From JAJRXR01 sp041402005 (GTDB taxonomy: Bacteria; Planctomycetota; Phycisphaerae; Phycisphaerales; UBA1924), in NCBI GenBank assembly GCA_041402005.1, contig JAWKTB010000007.1, positions 186,001 to 250,000 of the forward strand: a stretch of DNA of 64,000 nt. Reading direction: 5' to 3'. Positions 10,325 through 18,062 of the stretch are shown one piece after another. The first letter of the stretch is position 1. The number at the start of each line of letters is the position of its first letter. Both the position numbers and the translations under genes were made by a program. The notes beneath the pieces are model-generated. The model saw only the letters and a list, made by a program, of their open reading frames with translations. It ran no database searches and had not been told where the DNA came from.

Positions 10325-11854
10325 TCAAGGCGTTGGGGGCAGTTCGATGCCGAGCATGGGCAGCAGCGCCCAGGTCGCCAGCGTGACCAGCACGATCCCG
10401 ACGAGGTTGAGGGCGAGCCCGGCGCGAGCCATCTGGGCGACGCTGACGCGCCCCGACGAGAAGACGATCGCGTTGGGGGGCGTCGCGACCGGGAGCATGA
10501 AGGCGAAGCTGGCGGCGATCGCCGCGGGCATGAGCAGCGCCAGGGGGCGGTCGATATTCAGCTCGAGCGCGACGCCGGCGAGCACGGGGAGCAGGGCGCT
10601 GGTGACGGCGGTGTTGCTGGTCAGCTCGGTGAGGAAGATCACGACCGCCGCCACGAGCGCGATCAGCACGATCAGGGGAAGCCCGCCCGCGCCCGAGAAG
10701 GCGGAGCCGATGAAGACGTCGACCCTGTTGGCCTCCATCGCCTTGGCGAGCGCGAGCCCCCCGCCGAAGAGGATGAGCACGCCCCAGGGCATCCGCTCGG
10801 CGGTGTGCCAGTCCATGACGAACTCGCGCGAGCGCCAGTCCACCGGGATGACGAAGAGGACGAGCCCGCCGAGCATCGCGATCCCGGTGTCGGAGAGGGC
10901 GGCGAGGGGGCCCCAGCCCATGTGCTCGCCGAGTGCGACGAGCTGGGGGCGCGTGATCCAGGCGAGAGCCGTGCAGGTGAAGACGATGAAGACCGCCCAC
11001 TCGCCCCGGCTCATGGGTCCGAGCGCCGCCCGCTGCTCGCGGATCATCGCCCGCCCGCCCGGGATCCGCTCGAGGCGGATCGGGTGGGCGATCCGTGTCA
11101 GGTAGAGCCAGGCGATGGGGAGGAAGACGACGACGAGGGGGAGGCCGACCTTCATCCAGGCGGCGAAGGAGATCGTCACGCCGTAGCGCTCCTGCACGAA
11201 CCCCGCGAGCAGCGTGTTGGGAGGCGAGCCGATGAGCGTGCCCACGCCCCCGATGGAGGCGGCGTAGGCGATGGCGAGCATGAGGGCGGTGGCGAAGGGC
11301 CCGGTCGCCGAGGCGTCTTCGCTCGTCTCGTGCAGGCGTCGATCCACGAGGTCGATCACGCTCAGCCCGATGGGGACGAGCATGACCGCGGTCGCGGTGT
11401 TGGACACGAACATGGAGAGCATGGCGGTCGCGATCATGAAGCCGGCGATGAGGCGCCTGGGTCGCGTGCCGACGATGAGGACGGTGGTGAGCGCGATCCG
11501 CTTGTGGAGGTCCCACTTCTGCATCGCCAGGGCGAGGAGGAAGCCGCCCATGAAGAGGAAGATCAGCTCGTGCGCATAGCGCGCGGTCGTCTGGCCCAGG
11601 GGCAGGGCGCCGACGAGGGGGAAGAGGACGATGGGCAGGAGGGCCGTGGCGGCGAGGGGGACGGCTTCGGTGAGCCACCAGGTCGCCATGAGCGCGGCGC
11701 AGGCGGCGGTCGCCCGCCCGCCGTCACTCAGCCCGTGCTCGCCGCTCGGGAGGACGAGGTACAGGACGACCGCGAGCAGGGGCCCGAGGACGAGCCCGAT
11801 CCAGCGGGCGCTGGCGACGCCCCGCGTCGTTTCGTCTGGCGCGCTCGCCCCCAT
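10325..11854 (-). CDS. SLC13/DASS family anion:sodium symporter
   Basis: Inner-membrane transporter, 509 aa, of the divalent anion:Na+ symporter group (di- and tricarboxylates, sulfate or phosphate in relatives). Both SNT signature repeats are visible, SNTATAVMLVPIGL in the first half and TSNTAVTSALLPVL in the second, with PNTLL and ATPPNAI as the matching re-entrant loop motifs. About a dozen hydrophobic segments span the protein. Substrate specificity cannot be assigned. A TTG at 11860 is an alternative start, but I chose ATG 11854. The gene is divergent from the methyltransferase across 40 nt that hold two back-to-back -10-like hexamers. Confidence 0.88.
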   Translation of the reverse strand: MGASAPDETTRGVASARWIGLVLGPLLAVVLYLVLPSGEHGLSDGGRATAACAALMATWWLTEAVPLAATALLPIVLFPLVGALPLGQTTARYAHELIFLFMGGFLLALAMQKWDLHKRIALTTVLIVGTRPRRLIAGFMIATAMLSMFVSNTATAVMLVPIGLSVIDLVDRRLHETSEDASATGPFATALMLAIAYAASIGGVGTLIGSPPNTLLAGFVQERYGVTISFAAWMKVGLPLVVVFLPIAWLYLTRIAHPIRLERIPGGRAMIREQRAALGPMSRGEWAVFIVFTCTALAWITRPQLVALGEHMGWGPLAALSDTGIAMLGGLVLFVIPVDWRSREFVMDWHTAERMPWGVLILFGGGLALAKAMEANRVDVFIGSAFSGAGGLPLIVLIALVAAVVIFLTELTSNTAVTSALLPVLAGVALELNIDRPLALLMPAAIAASFAFMLPVATPPNAIVFSSGRVSVAQMARAGLALNLVGIVLVTLATWALLPMLGIELPPTP

Positions 11855-11863
11855 GCGCAAGGC

Positions 11864-11869
11864 AGACTA
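11864..11869 (-). promoter_or_regulatory. -10-like TAGTCT, 9 nt before SLC13 start
   Basis: TAGTCT on the minus strand ends 9 nt before ATG 11854. It shares the 40-nt divergent spacer with a plus-strand TACCGT. Confidence 0.4.
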
Positions 11870-11882
11870 CCGCTGCCCGGGC

Positions 11883-11888
11883 TACCGT
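11883..11888 (+). promoter_or_regulatory. -10-like TACCGT, 6 nt before methyltransferase start
   Basis: TACCGT ends 6 nt before ATG 11895 with no Shine-Dalgarno, as in other leaderless-type starts in this window. Confidence 0.4.
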
Positions 11889-11894
11889 GCCGCC

Positions 11895-12812
11895 ATGACG
11901 CGGGAGGAGGGAGCGGGGACACGCCGGGCATCGCCGAGCGTCGAGCGCCTGCGGAAGCAGCTCGACGGCGTCGCTCGTCAGCTCGTGCCGTCCGTCCCGG
12001 CGCTGTCGCGCTCGCGACTGCTGATGGCGCCGCTCGACGCGGTCGATTCTCTGGTGAGCCTCGCCCTGGGCGTCGCGGGGGAGCTGCCCCCCAACCGCCT
12101 GCGTCTGCGCGTCGGCGCCGGCAATCGGATCCTGTTCAACCAGGTCATGCACCGGGAGATGGGCGTCGGGTTCTGGTTGAGCCGTCTCGCGGAGGGCACG
12201 GTTCAGGCGGAGTCGCGCCTCCTCGACATCGGGTGCGGGTGCGGGCGGTATGCGTCGGTGCTGGCGGGCACGCGCCTGTCGGGCGCGGTCGATTTCCGGG
12301 GGACGTACACGGGCGTGGACGTGGACCCGGAGATGATCGCGTGGTGTCGGCGTCACTTCCCGCCCGAGCGGTTCATGTTCCTGCTGTCGCCGATGCGTTC
12401 GAAGGTCTACAACCCGGGCGGCGAGGCGGGCGCTCCGCCTCGCCTGGACGTGCCCGACGCCTCGCAGGATTTCGTCTTCAGCGTGAGCCTCTTCACGCAT
12501 CTCCTGGCGGGGGACGTGGAGGGGTACCTGCGGGAGACCGCCCGGGTGATGGCGCCCGGGGCGTCGATGCGGATGACGGTCTTCTGCATCGACGATCTGC
12601 GTGACGCCGGCACGCTCGGCGGGCGCTGGACGTTCGCCCACCGGGATGGCCCGGCGTACCTGGAGAGCGAGAGGTACCCCGAGGCCGCGGTCGCGTACGA
12701 GCGGGCGTGGCTGCTCGACGCCTGCAAGCGCGCGGGGCTGGCGGACGCCCGCGTACTCCCGTCACCCGGCCAGAGCGCCCTGATCGCCCGCGTTCCTCCC
12801 GCCATCTCGTGA
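11895..12812 (+). CDS. Class I SAM-dependent methyltransferase
   Basis: Soluble 305-aa protein with a Rossmann methyltransferase fold. Motif I is LLDIGCGCGRYASVL, motif II acidic TYTGVDVDPEMI, and the motif IV region is FVFSVSLFTHLLAGDVEGYLRE, which matches methyltransferases whose FTHL segment follows strand 4. The first ~95 residues are basic and have no recognised domain. The acceptor substrate is unknown. The longer open frame upstream overlaps the divergent SLC13 gene and is not conserved-looking, so ATG 11895 is preferred, supported by TACCGT 6 nt upstream. The DNA methylase follows 92 nt downstream. Confidence 0.8.
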   Translation: MTREEGAGTRRASPSVERLRKQLDGVARQLVPSVPALSRSRLLMAPLDAVDSLVSLALGVAGELPPNRLRLRVGAGNRILFNQVMHREMGVGFWLSRLAEGTVQAESRLLDIGCGCGRYASVLAGTRLSGAVDFRGTYTGVDVDPEMIAWCRRHFPPERFMFLLSPMRSKVYNPGGEAGAPPRLDVPDASQDFVFSVSLFTHLLAGDVEGYLRETARVMAPGASMRMTVFCIDDLRDAGTLGGRWTFAHRDGPAYLESERYPEAAVAYERAWLLDACKRAGLADARVLPSPGQSALIARVPPAIS

Positions 12813-12904
12813 TATGGGTTTCCAGCCCGTCGCTCGTCATCCTCCTCCGGGCCATTCCCGCTCGTCGCTGGCCGCTCCCGTCGCCGAACGCCGATCACCC
12901 TGGC

Positions 12905-13978
12905 GTGATCAAGTACCTCGGCTCCAAGCGACGCCTGCTGCCGACGATCCTCGACCTGGTCGAGCGGGCGACGGCGCGTCCGCCCGGGACGGCGATCGAT
13001 CTCTTTAGCGGGACCAGCCGAGTGGGTCATGCGCTCAAGGCGCGCGGGTGGCGCGTGCTGGCCAACGACCACAACGCGTATGCGCACACGCTGGCGACGT
13101 GCTACGTGCAGGCGGACGCCCAGGACGTGCTCGCCGACGCTCAGGGCGTCCTCGACGAGCTGCGCACGTTGCCCGGGCGCCCGGGGTACTTCACGCAGAC
13201 GTTCTGCGAGCGCTCGCGCTTCGTCCACCCCCGCAACGGCGAGCGGATCGACGCCATCCGCTCACGGATCGAGACGATGGGATTGGAGCCCGAGTTGAAG
13301 GCGGTCGTGCTGACCTCGCTGGTCGAGGCGGCGGACCGGGTGGACTCGACGACCGGGGTGCAGATGGCGTACTTGAAGGCGTGGGCGCCGCGGGCGCTCA
13401 ATGCGCTGGAGCTGCGCGTGCCGAGCGTGCTCCCGCGCGCGGGCGTCGGCAAGGGGGTGGCCCTGGGCATGGACGCCCTGGATGGGGCGAGAGCGTTCGC
13501 CGAGATCGAGCCCGACGTGGACGTCGCGTACCTGGACCCGCCGTACAACCAGCACTCGTACCTGGGCAACTACCACGTGTGGGAGACGCTGGTGCGTTGG
13601 GATGCGCCCGAGGTGTACGGCGTGGCGTGCAAGCGGGTGGACTGCCGGGAGCGGCGGTCGCGCTTCAACTCGAAGGCGGGGATCGCCCCGGCGCTGGCGG
13701 AAGTGATCGGCGCGGTCCGGGCTCGGACGCTGATCGTCTCGTTCTCCGACGAGGGACGCCTGACGCGTGAGCAGGTGGCGGCGTTGCTCGCCGACCGCTT
13801 CGGCGAGGCGCCCGTCGTCGTCGAACGCGAGGACAGGCGATATGTGGGCGCGCAGATCGGGATCTACAACCCCTCGGGCGAGCGCGTCGGGCGCGTGAAG
13901 CATCTGCACAACCGCGAGTTCCTGTTCGTCGCGGGCGAGGGGGCGCGGGCGATCGAGGGCCTCGAGATCGCGGCCTGA
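12905..13978 (+). CDS. DNA adenine methylase, D12 class, solitary
   Basis: N6-adenine DNA methyltransferase of the D12/Dam-like group, 357 aa. The family opening IKYLGSKRRLLP begins right after the GTG start at 12905. The SAM-binding motif is IDLFSGTSRVGHALK (about 31-45), and the catalytic DPPYNQHSY is at 211-219; RSRFNSKAG is a further family motif. The middle (about 85-200) carries the target-recognition part. No restriction enzyme or mismatch-repair gene is adjacent, so it looks like an orphan methylase, possibly regulatory or a restriction-modification remnant. The recognition sequence cannot be read from the protein. The open frame upstream of 12905 lacks family similarity. Confidence 0.85.
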   Translation: MIKYLGSKRRLLPTILDLVERATARPPGTAIDLFSGTSRVGHALKARGWRVLANDHNAYAHTLATCYVQADAQDVLADAQGVLDELRTLPGRPGYFTQTFCERSRFVHPRNGERIDAIRSRIETMGLEPELKAVVLTSLVEAADRVDSTTGVQMAYLKAWAPRALNALELRVPSVLPRAGVGKGVALGMDALDGARAFAEIEPDVDVAYLDPPYNQHSYLGNYHVWETLVRWDAPEVYGVACKRVDCRERRSRFNSKAGIAPALAEVIGAVRARTLIVSFSDEGRLTREQVAALLADRFGEAPVVVEREDRRYVGAQIGIYNPSGERVGRVKHLHNREFLFVAGEGARAIEGLEIAA

Positions 13979-13998
13979 GCGACTTCGCTCCTCCGACG

Positions 13999-14057
13999 CC
14001 CAGTGTGAGCTTCGCGAACGCTGGGGCATCCGAGGCTTCGCAGAGCCTCAGCCTCGG
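13999..14057. terminator. Two hairpins after the adenine methylase
   Basis: Hairpin one pairs CCCAGTGT (13999-14006) with ACGCTGGG (14018-14025). Hairpin two pairs CCGAGGC (14030-14036) with GCCTCGG (14051-14057). They lie between convergent genes and lack T-runs. The first core resembles the inverted repeat at 5432-5494, so it may belong to the same repeat family. Confidence 0.5.
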
Positions 14058-14084
14058 CGTCCTCGAGATCATGGAGGCCAAATG

Positions 14085-14110
14085 AAAAACCGTCCCGGGG
14101 AGGGACGGTT
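14085..14110 (-). terminator. Intrinsic terminator of ilvE
   Basis: Read on the minus strand, AACCGTCCC, a 5-nt loop and GGGACGGTT are followed by further T residues. The 9-bp GC-rich stem plus T-tract starts 27 nt after the ilvE stop, a classical Rho-independent terminator. Confidence 0.85.
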
Positions 14111-14136
14111 CATAGGGGGCTTCGTGGAGGGAGGGC

Positions 14137-15150
14137 TCAATCCTCCGGGATGTCGTCCGAGGTGACGATCTGGCGGAACTTGGTCCGCAGGGTGTTGGTC
14201 ACCGGGCCCTCGCCGTCCGAGATCTTGTGCGTCGAGGTGACCGCCAGGTCCTTGTGGCGGAGGATCTCGCGGATGGCGATGATCTCGGCGGCGGTGCCGG
14301 TCAGGAAGACCTCGTCGGCGTTGAGCAGGTCATCGACGCCGAAGTGCTTCTCCTCGATCCTGATGCCGCACATCGGGCCGAGCTCGTTCTTGACGAATCG
14401 GCGTGTGATGCCCTCGAGGATGCCGACGTCGCTGGGGGGCGTGTAGACGACGCCGTCCTTGACGATGAAGACGTTGTCGCCCGAGCCCTCGGTGACCTTG
14501 CCCTCGGTGTTGAGCATGATGACCTCGAGGAGCTGGTCCTCGGGCTTCTCGATGCCGAGCTTGCGCCCGAGGTGGATCGCCTCGCACTTGGCGAGGATGT
14601 TGTTGAGGTAGTTGAGGCTCTTGACGCGGGGATCGAGGCAGGCGATCGGCGTCTTGGGGCGGTTCGCCAGGACGACGCGCATGCCCTTCTCGTACATCTC
14701 GGGCTTGTAGAGCGTGATGGTGTCGGCGATGCAGATCACGCCGGCGGTCGGGCAGAGGTACGGGTTGAGGCCGAGCGTCCCCTCGCCACGCGTGACGACC
14801 AGGCGGATGTACCCGTCGGTGATCCCGTTGGCGCGGATGCACTGGCGCTGGATGTCGATCATCTCCTCGCGGGAGACGGGGATGTCGAGAAACAGTTTCT
14901 CGGCGCACCGGTAGAGGCGGTCCATGTGCTGGCCGCACTTGAAGATCTTGCCCTTGTAGACGCGGATGCCCTCGAAGACGCCGTCGCCATAGAGCAGGCC
15001 GTGGTCGTACACGCTGACCACCGCCTGGCTTTTGGGAACGAGCTTGCCGTTGACCCAGATGTATGGGCGGTCCTGCGTGGGGTCCGCCGAGGCGTTGATG
15101 GGCGAGCTCGCGGGGATCGGCATGGGCTTCGTCCTTGCGGTCTGACTCAT
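14137..15150 (-). CDS. ilvE: Branched-chain amino acid aminotransferase
   Basis: PLP-dependent class IV aminotransferase (337 aa) that makes or breaks down Leu, Ile and Val with glutamate/2-oxoglutarate. The N-terminal ~25 residues are variable, then WVNGKLVPKSQAVVSVYDHGLLYGDGVFEGIR matches the family start. The Schiff-base lysine lies in RVKSLNYLNNILAK, the substrate/phosphate loop in EGSGDNVFIVK, and GITRR and the FLTGTAAEI cofactor motif follow. GGAGGA before ATG 15150 is a good ribosome-binding site. An intrinsic terminator follows the stop. A TAGAAT hexamer at 15193-15198 is the likely promoter. Confidence 0.93.
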   Translation of the reverse strand: MSQTARTKPMPIPASSPINASADPTQDRPYIWVNGKLVPKSQAVVSVYDHGLLYGDGVFEGIRVYKGKIFKCGQHMDRLYRCAEKLFLDIPVSREEMIDIQRQCIRANGITDGYIRLVVTRGEGTLGLNPYLCPTAGVICIADTITLYKPEMYEKGMRVVLANRPKTPIACLDPRVKSLNYLNNILAKCEAIHLGRKLGIEKPEDQLLEVIMLNTEGKVTEGSGDNVFIVKDGVVYTPPSDVGILEGITRRFVKNELGPMCGIRIEEKHFGVDDLLNADEVFLTGTAAEIIAIREILRHKDLAVTSTHKISDGEGPVTNTLRTKFRQIVTSDDIPED

Positions 15151-15192
15151 CGGCGGTCCTCCATGGGCGGAACGCCCGCGCTGGCGGAGCCC

Positions 15193-15198
15193 ATTCTA
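15193..15198 (-). promoter_or_regulatory. -10-like TAGAAT upstream of ilvE
   Basis: TAGAAT on the minus strand, 42 nt before the ilvE ATG, with AACCCGG 15 nt upstream. The same AACCCGG-to-hexamer arrangement is seen before queD and ssrA. The rest of the 15151-15364 spacer is unusually AT-rich for this window, and I see no gene in it. Confidence 0.45.
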
Positions 15199-15364
15199 CC
15201 TTGACGCGGCCTTCCGGGTTCGAATTTTGCTATCAACGAACATACATACCTCGATCAAACCCCGATCATTTATGCATGCACGCACGCCTGTGCGGTCGCA
15301 GGGCTCGATCGCACGCGTTCGGGAAAACTGGGTGGGCGGCGCCGGTGGAGGGCGTTCTCGGTCC

Positions 15365-17450
15365 CTACGCACGGACCTCGGCGCCCAGTTCGCGCTTCGC
15401 CGACGCGACCACCGCCTCCACTTGGGGGTCCACCTCCTCGTGGCGGAGCGTGCGGGAGGGGTCGCGGAAGCGGAGACGGAGGGTGACCGACTTCTTGCCC
15501 TCGCCCACCTGCTTGCCCCGGTAGGTCCCGACGAAGGAGCAGCCCTCCAGCCGTTCGAGCCCGGCGCCCTCGACCAGCGACTCGACCCTCGCCCAGGCGA
15601 GATCCTCGGGGACGATCAGGGATAGGTCCCGCTCGATCGGCGGGAAGGCGGGCAGGGCGTGGGCACTGGCCCGGGGGGGGTAGGCGGCGAGCAGGGGCGC
15701 CAGGTCGAGCTCCGCCGCCACGACGGGCAAGTCGAGCCCGGCGCGAGCCTGGGCGGCCTCCGACACCAGGCCCAGGGAGCCGATGCGTTCATTGTCCACG
15801 AGCACGCGGGCGAAGGCGCGGGCGTCCCAGCCCGGGCAGTCGGAGGGCGCGGGCTCGAGCGTGACGCGGGCGGCGGGCCCGTGGGTCGCACGGATAATCG
15901 CCTCGATGGCGCCGCGGAGCTGGCGGACGCCGAGCTGCTTGTCGTCGGCGGTGCGTTTGGCTGCTTCGGCCCGGGACGTCGGCGAGCAGCGAGCGTGCGG
16001 CGCGCCGCGCGACTGCCTGCCCTTGGCCTGCGCAAAGACGGCGGAGGTCTCGAAGAGCGGACGCCCCCGGGCGGGCTCGCCTGCGCGTCCTGGTTCGCCC
16101 GACGGCAGGCCAGCAGGCTGGGGATCGCGCTCGGGCGCAGCGCGGGGTCCGCCTTGCGCCGCTCGTCGTCCACCTCGACCAGCTCGAGCCCCTCGGCGAG
16201 GAAGTCGCTCGCGCCCTCGCGCGAGACGAAGCTGAACGTGACGGTCTCGTAGAACCCGAGCCCGGTCAGCACGCCCGCGATCTCGCGGACCGCCAGCTCG
16301 TCCTCCTGCGGGGGGGCGACGGCGACCTCGATCCGCTCGTGGATCGGGACCGCGTCCAGCCCCTGCGTGCGCGCGACCTCCTCGACCAGGTCCACCTCGC
16401 GCGTCAGGTCCAGCCTCCACGGCGGGATCGTGCAGCGCAGCTCGTCGTCCCCCTCCTGTTCGACGCCGACCTCCAGGGCGCGCAGCGACGCGATCATGTC
16501 GCCGACCGGGATCGAGATCCCGATCAGCCGCTCACACTGGCTCGGGCGGAGGGTGAGCACCGTGTCCTCGGGGAGCGGGCGCCGTCGGCGAGCTCGCCAT
16601 CACAGAGCGTCCCGCCGGTCAGCTCGCAGATGAGGGCGGCGGCGCGTCGGGCGGCGTCCTCGATCGTGCGCGCGTCCACGCCCCGCTCGAAGCGGTGCCC
16701 GGCGTCGGTGCGGATGCCCAGGCGCCTGGCCGTCGTGCGGATGGTCACGGGGTCCCACGTCGCCATCTCGAGCGCGACGTCGGTGGTCGAGTCGTCCACC
16801 TCGGAGTCGGCGCCCCCGATGACGCCGGCGAGGGACTGGGGGCGCTGCGCGTCGGCGACGACGAGGTCGGTCTTGACGAGCTTGCGGGGCTTGGCGTCGA
16901 GCGTGGTCAACGCCTCGCCGTCGTTTGCGAAGCGGATGACGAGCTTCGCGCCGGCGAGCTTTTTGAGGTCGAAGACGTGGCAGGGGTTTCCCAGCTCGAA
17001 GGTGATGAAGTTGGTGACGTCGACGACGTTGTTGATGGAGCGCTGCCCGACGCTCTCGAGCGCCTCGATGAGCCAGGCGGGGCTGGGCCCGACCTTGACG
17101 TTGCGGATCACGCGGGCGGTGAAGAGGGGGCAGACGCCGGGCTCGCGGTTCTCCAAGGTGAGCGCCTCGGACACCTTGCCCTGGGTGGGGACGCGGTCGA
17201 TGGGCGGCGCCATGAGCTGGCGGGGCTTGGAGGCGACGCCCGAGGCGGCGATCTCGCGGGCGCACCCGACGTGGCACAGTACGTCCCCCCGGTTGGAGGT
17301 GACCTCGACGTCGAGGCGGACGTCGCCCGAGGCGAGCGTCTCGCGGGTCTCGATGGGGAAGCCGGCGTGGGTGAGGGCCTCGTCGGCCTCGTCGGCGGTG
17401 ACGTCACCCGGGGCGAGGTACTTGTTGAGCCAGCGGAGCGAGATATCCAT
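15365..17450 (-). pseudogene. pheT: Phenylalanyl-tRNA synthetase beta subunit, interrupted by two frameshifts
   Basis: PheT pairs with PheS to charge tRNA-Phe. The conserved sequence runs across three frames. Part 1 (17450 to ~16583) begins MDISLRWLNKYL and holds FTARVI, INNVVDVTNF and GHRFERGVD. Part 2 (~16583 to ~16057) has DTVLTLRP, CTIPPWRLDLTREVDLVEEVAR and RPSAIPSLL. Part 3 (~16057 to 15365) has LFETSAVFAQ and the C-terminal anticodon-binding FDX-ACB domain (AFPPIERDLSLIVPEDLAW...). Adding one base near 16582 and one near 16057 restores a single frame. Because pheT is essential, sequence or assembly errors are likelier than a dead gene, but the sequence as given is broken. No pheS is adjacent. 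TATCCT lies 9 nt before the ATG. Confidence 0.85.
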
Positions 17451-17459
17451 CGTGCGGCA

Positions 17460-17465
17460 AGGATA
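17460..17465 (-). promoter_or_regulatory. -10-like TATCCT, 9 nt before pheT start
   Basis: TATCCT on the minus strand ends 9 nt before ATG 17450. It is 13 nt from the plus-strand TACGCT of the divergent lipoprotein gene. Confidence 0.4.
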
Positions 17466-17477
17466 GACGCCGAGGGA

Positions 17478-17483
17478 TACGCT
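17478..17483 (+). promoter_or_regulatory. -10-like TACGCT, 5 nt before lipoprotein start
   Basis: TACGCT ends 5 nt before ATG 17489 with no Shine-Dalgarno. Leaderless-type start. Confidence 0.4.
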
Positions 17484-17488
17484 CAGAG

Positions 17489-18040
17489 ATGATGCGCCTG
17501 CTCGGGACGCCCATTCTGGCCCTCGCCGCGGCGTTGCTCGCGACGGGGTGCGCGACGCCGACGCCGATCGACGCCTCGGGCGCGCCCGAGGATTTCTCGA
17601 TCGACGCGCTGGTGGTGATCCCGGACGGCGCCGAGCCGACACCCGACACGCCCCGGTCGAGACGCCCCGGGAGGTACCAGCTCTCGCCCGACGGGTCGCT
17701 ACGGGTCGCGCTGGGGTCGGGCGTGGGGACGGACACGATCCCGGCGCTGGCGAGGCGGTTGACGCGCGAGGAGCGTGGTGATCTCTGGCGCCTGACGCGG
17801 GCGGCGGGGCTGATCGACGACGACCCGCCCGGGCGCATCGCGTGGGGGGAGACGTGGGACGCGCCCCCGATCGGGGCGTCGGCGATTCTCTCGATCACGC
17901 ACGACGGGCGGCGGGTGCATGTGGGGGCGCCCCTCGAGCTGTCGGGCGGGTCGCCGGGCGTCGAGGCGTTGATCGACCGCCTGGCGGCGCTGGCCTGGGA
18001 GCCATCGTCGGCGTGGGCGTCCGCGCCGACGGGTGATTAG
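17489..18040 (+). CDS. Putative lipoprotein, unknown function
   Basis: Small secreted protein, 183 aa, with a lipoprotein signal peptide ending LLATGC, so the Cys at about position 20 would be acylated and the protein membrane-anchored. The mature part is Pro- and Asp-rich at first. It then has a compact region (GRYQLSPDGSLRVALGSG... LTREERGDLWRLTRAAGLI... ILSITHDGRRVHVGAPLELS) with alternating strands and a helix. I do not recognise the family. A second ATG directly follows the first. It is divergent from pheT and 22 nt upstream of the Hsp70 gene. Confidence 0.75.
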   Translation: MMRLLGTPILALAAALLATGCATPTPIDASGAPEDFSIDALVVIPDGAEPTPDTPRSRRPGRYQLSPDGSLRVALGSGVGTDTIPALARRLTREERGDLWRLTRAAGLIDDDPPGRIAWGETWDAPPIGASAILSITHDGRRVHVGAPLELSGGSPGVEALIDRLAALAWEPSSAWASAPTGD

Positions 18041-18051
18041 CGCTCGCCCCC

Positions 18052-18057
18052 TATCGT
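18052..18057 (+). promoter_or_regulatory. -10-like TATCGT, 5 nt before hscA-like start
   Basis: TATCGT ends 5 nt before ATG 18063, where the Hsp70 sequence begins. No Shine-Dalgarno lies between. Leaderless-type start. Confidence 0.45.
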
Positions 18058-18062
18058 CGGGC

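Noticed and set aside
12601..12783. Short ORFs overlapping the methyltransferase 3' end
   Set aside because: Arg-rich shadow frames inside a conserved gene.
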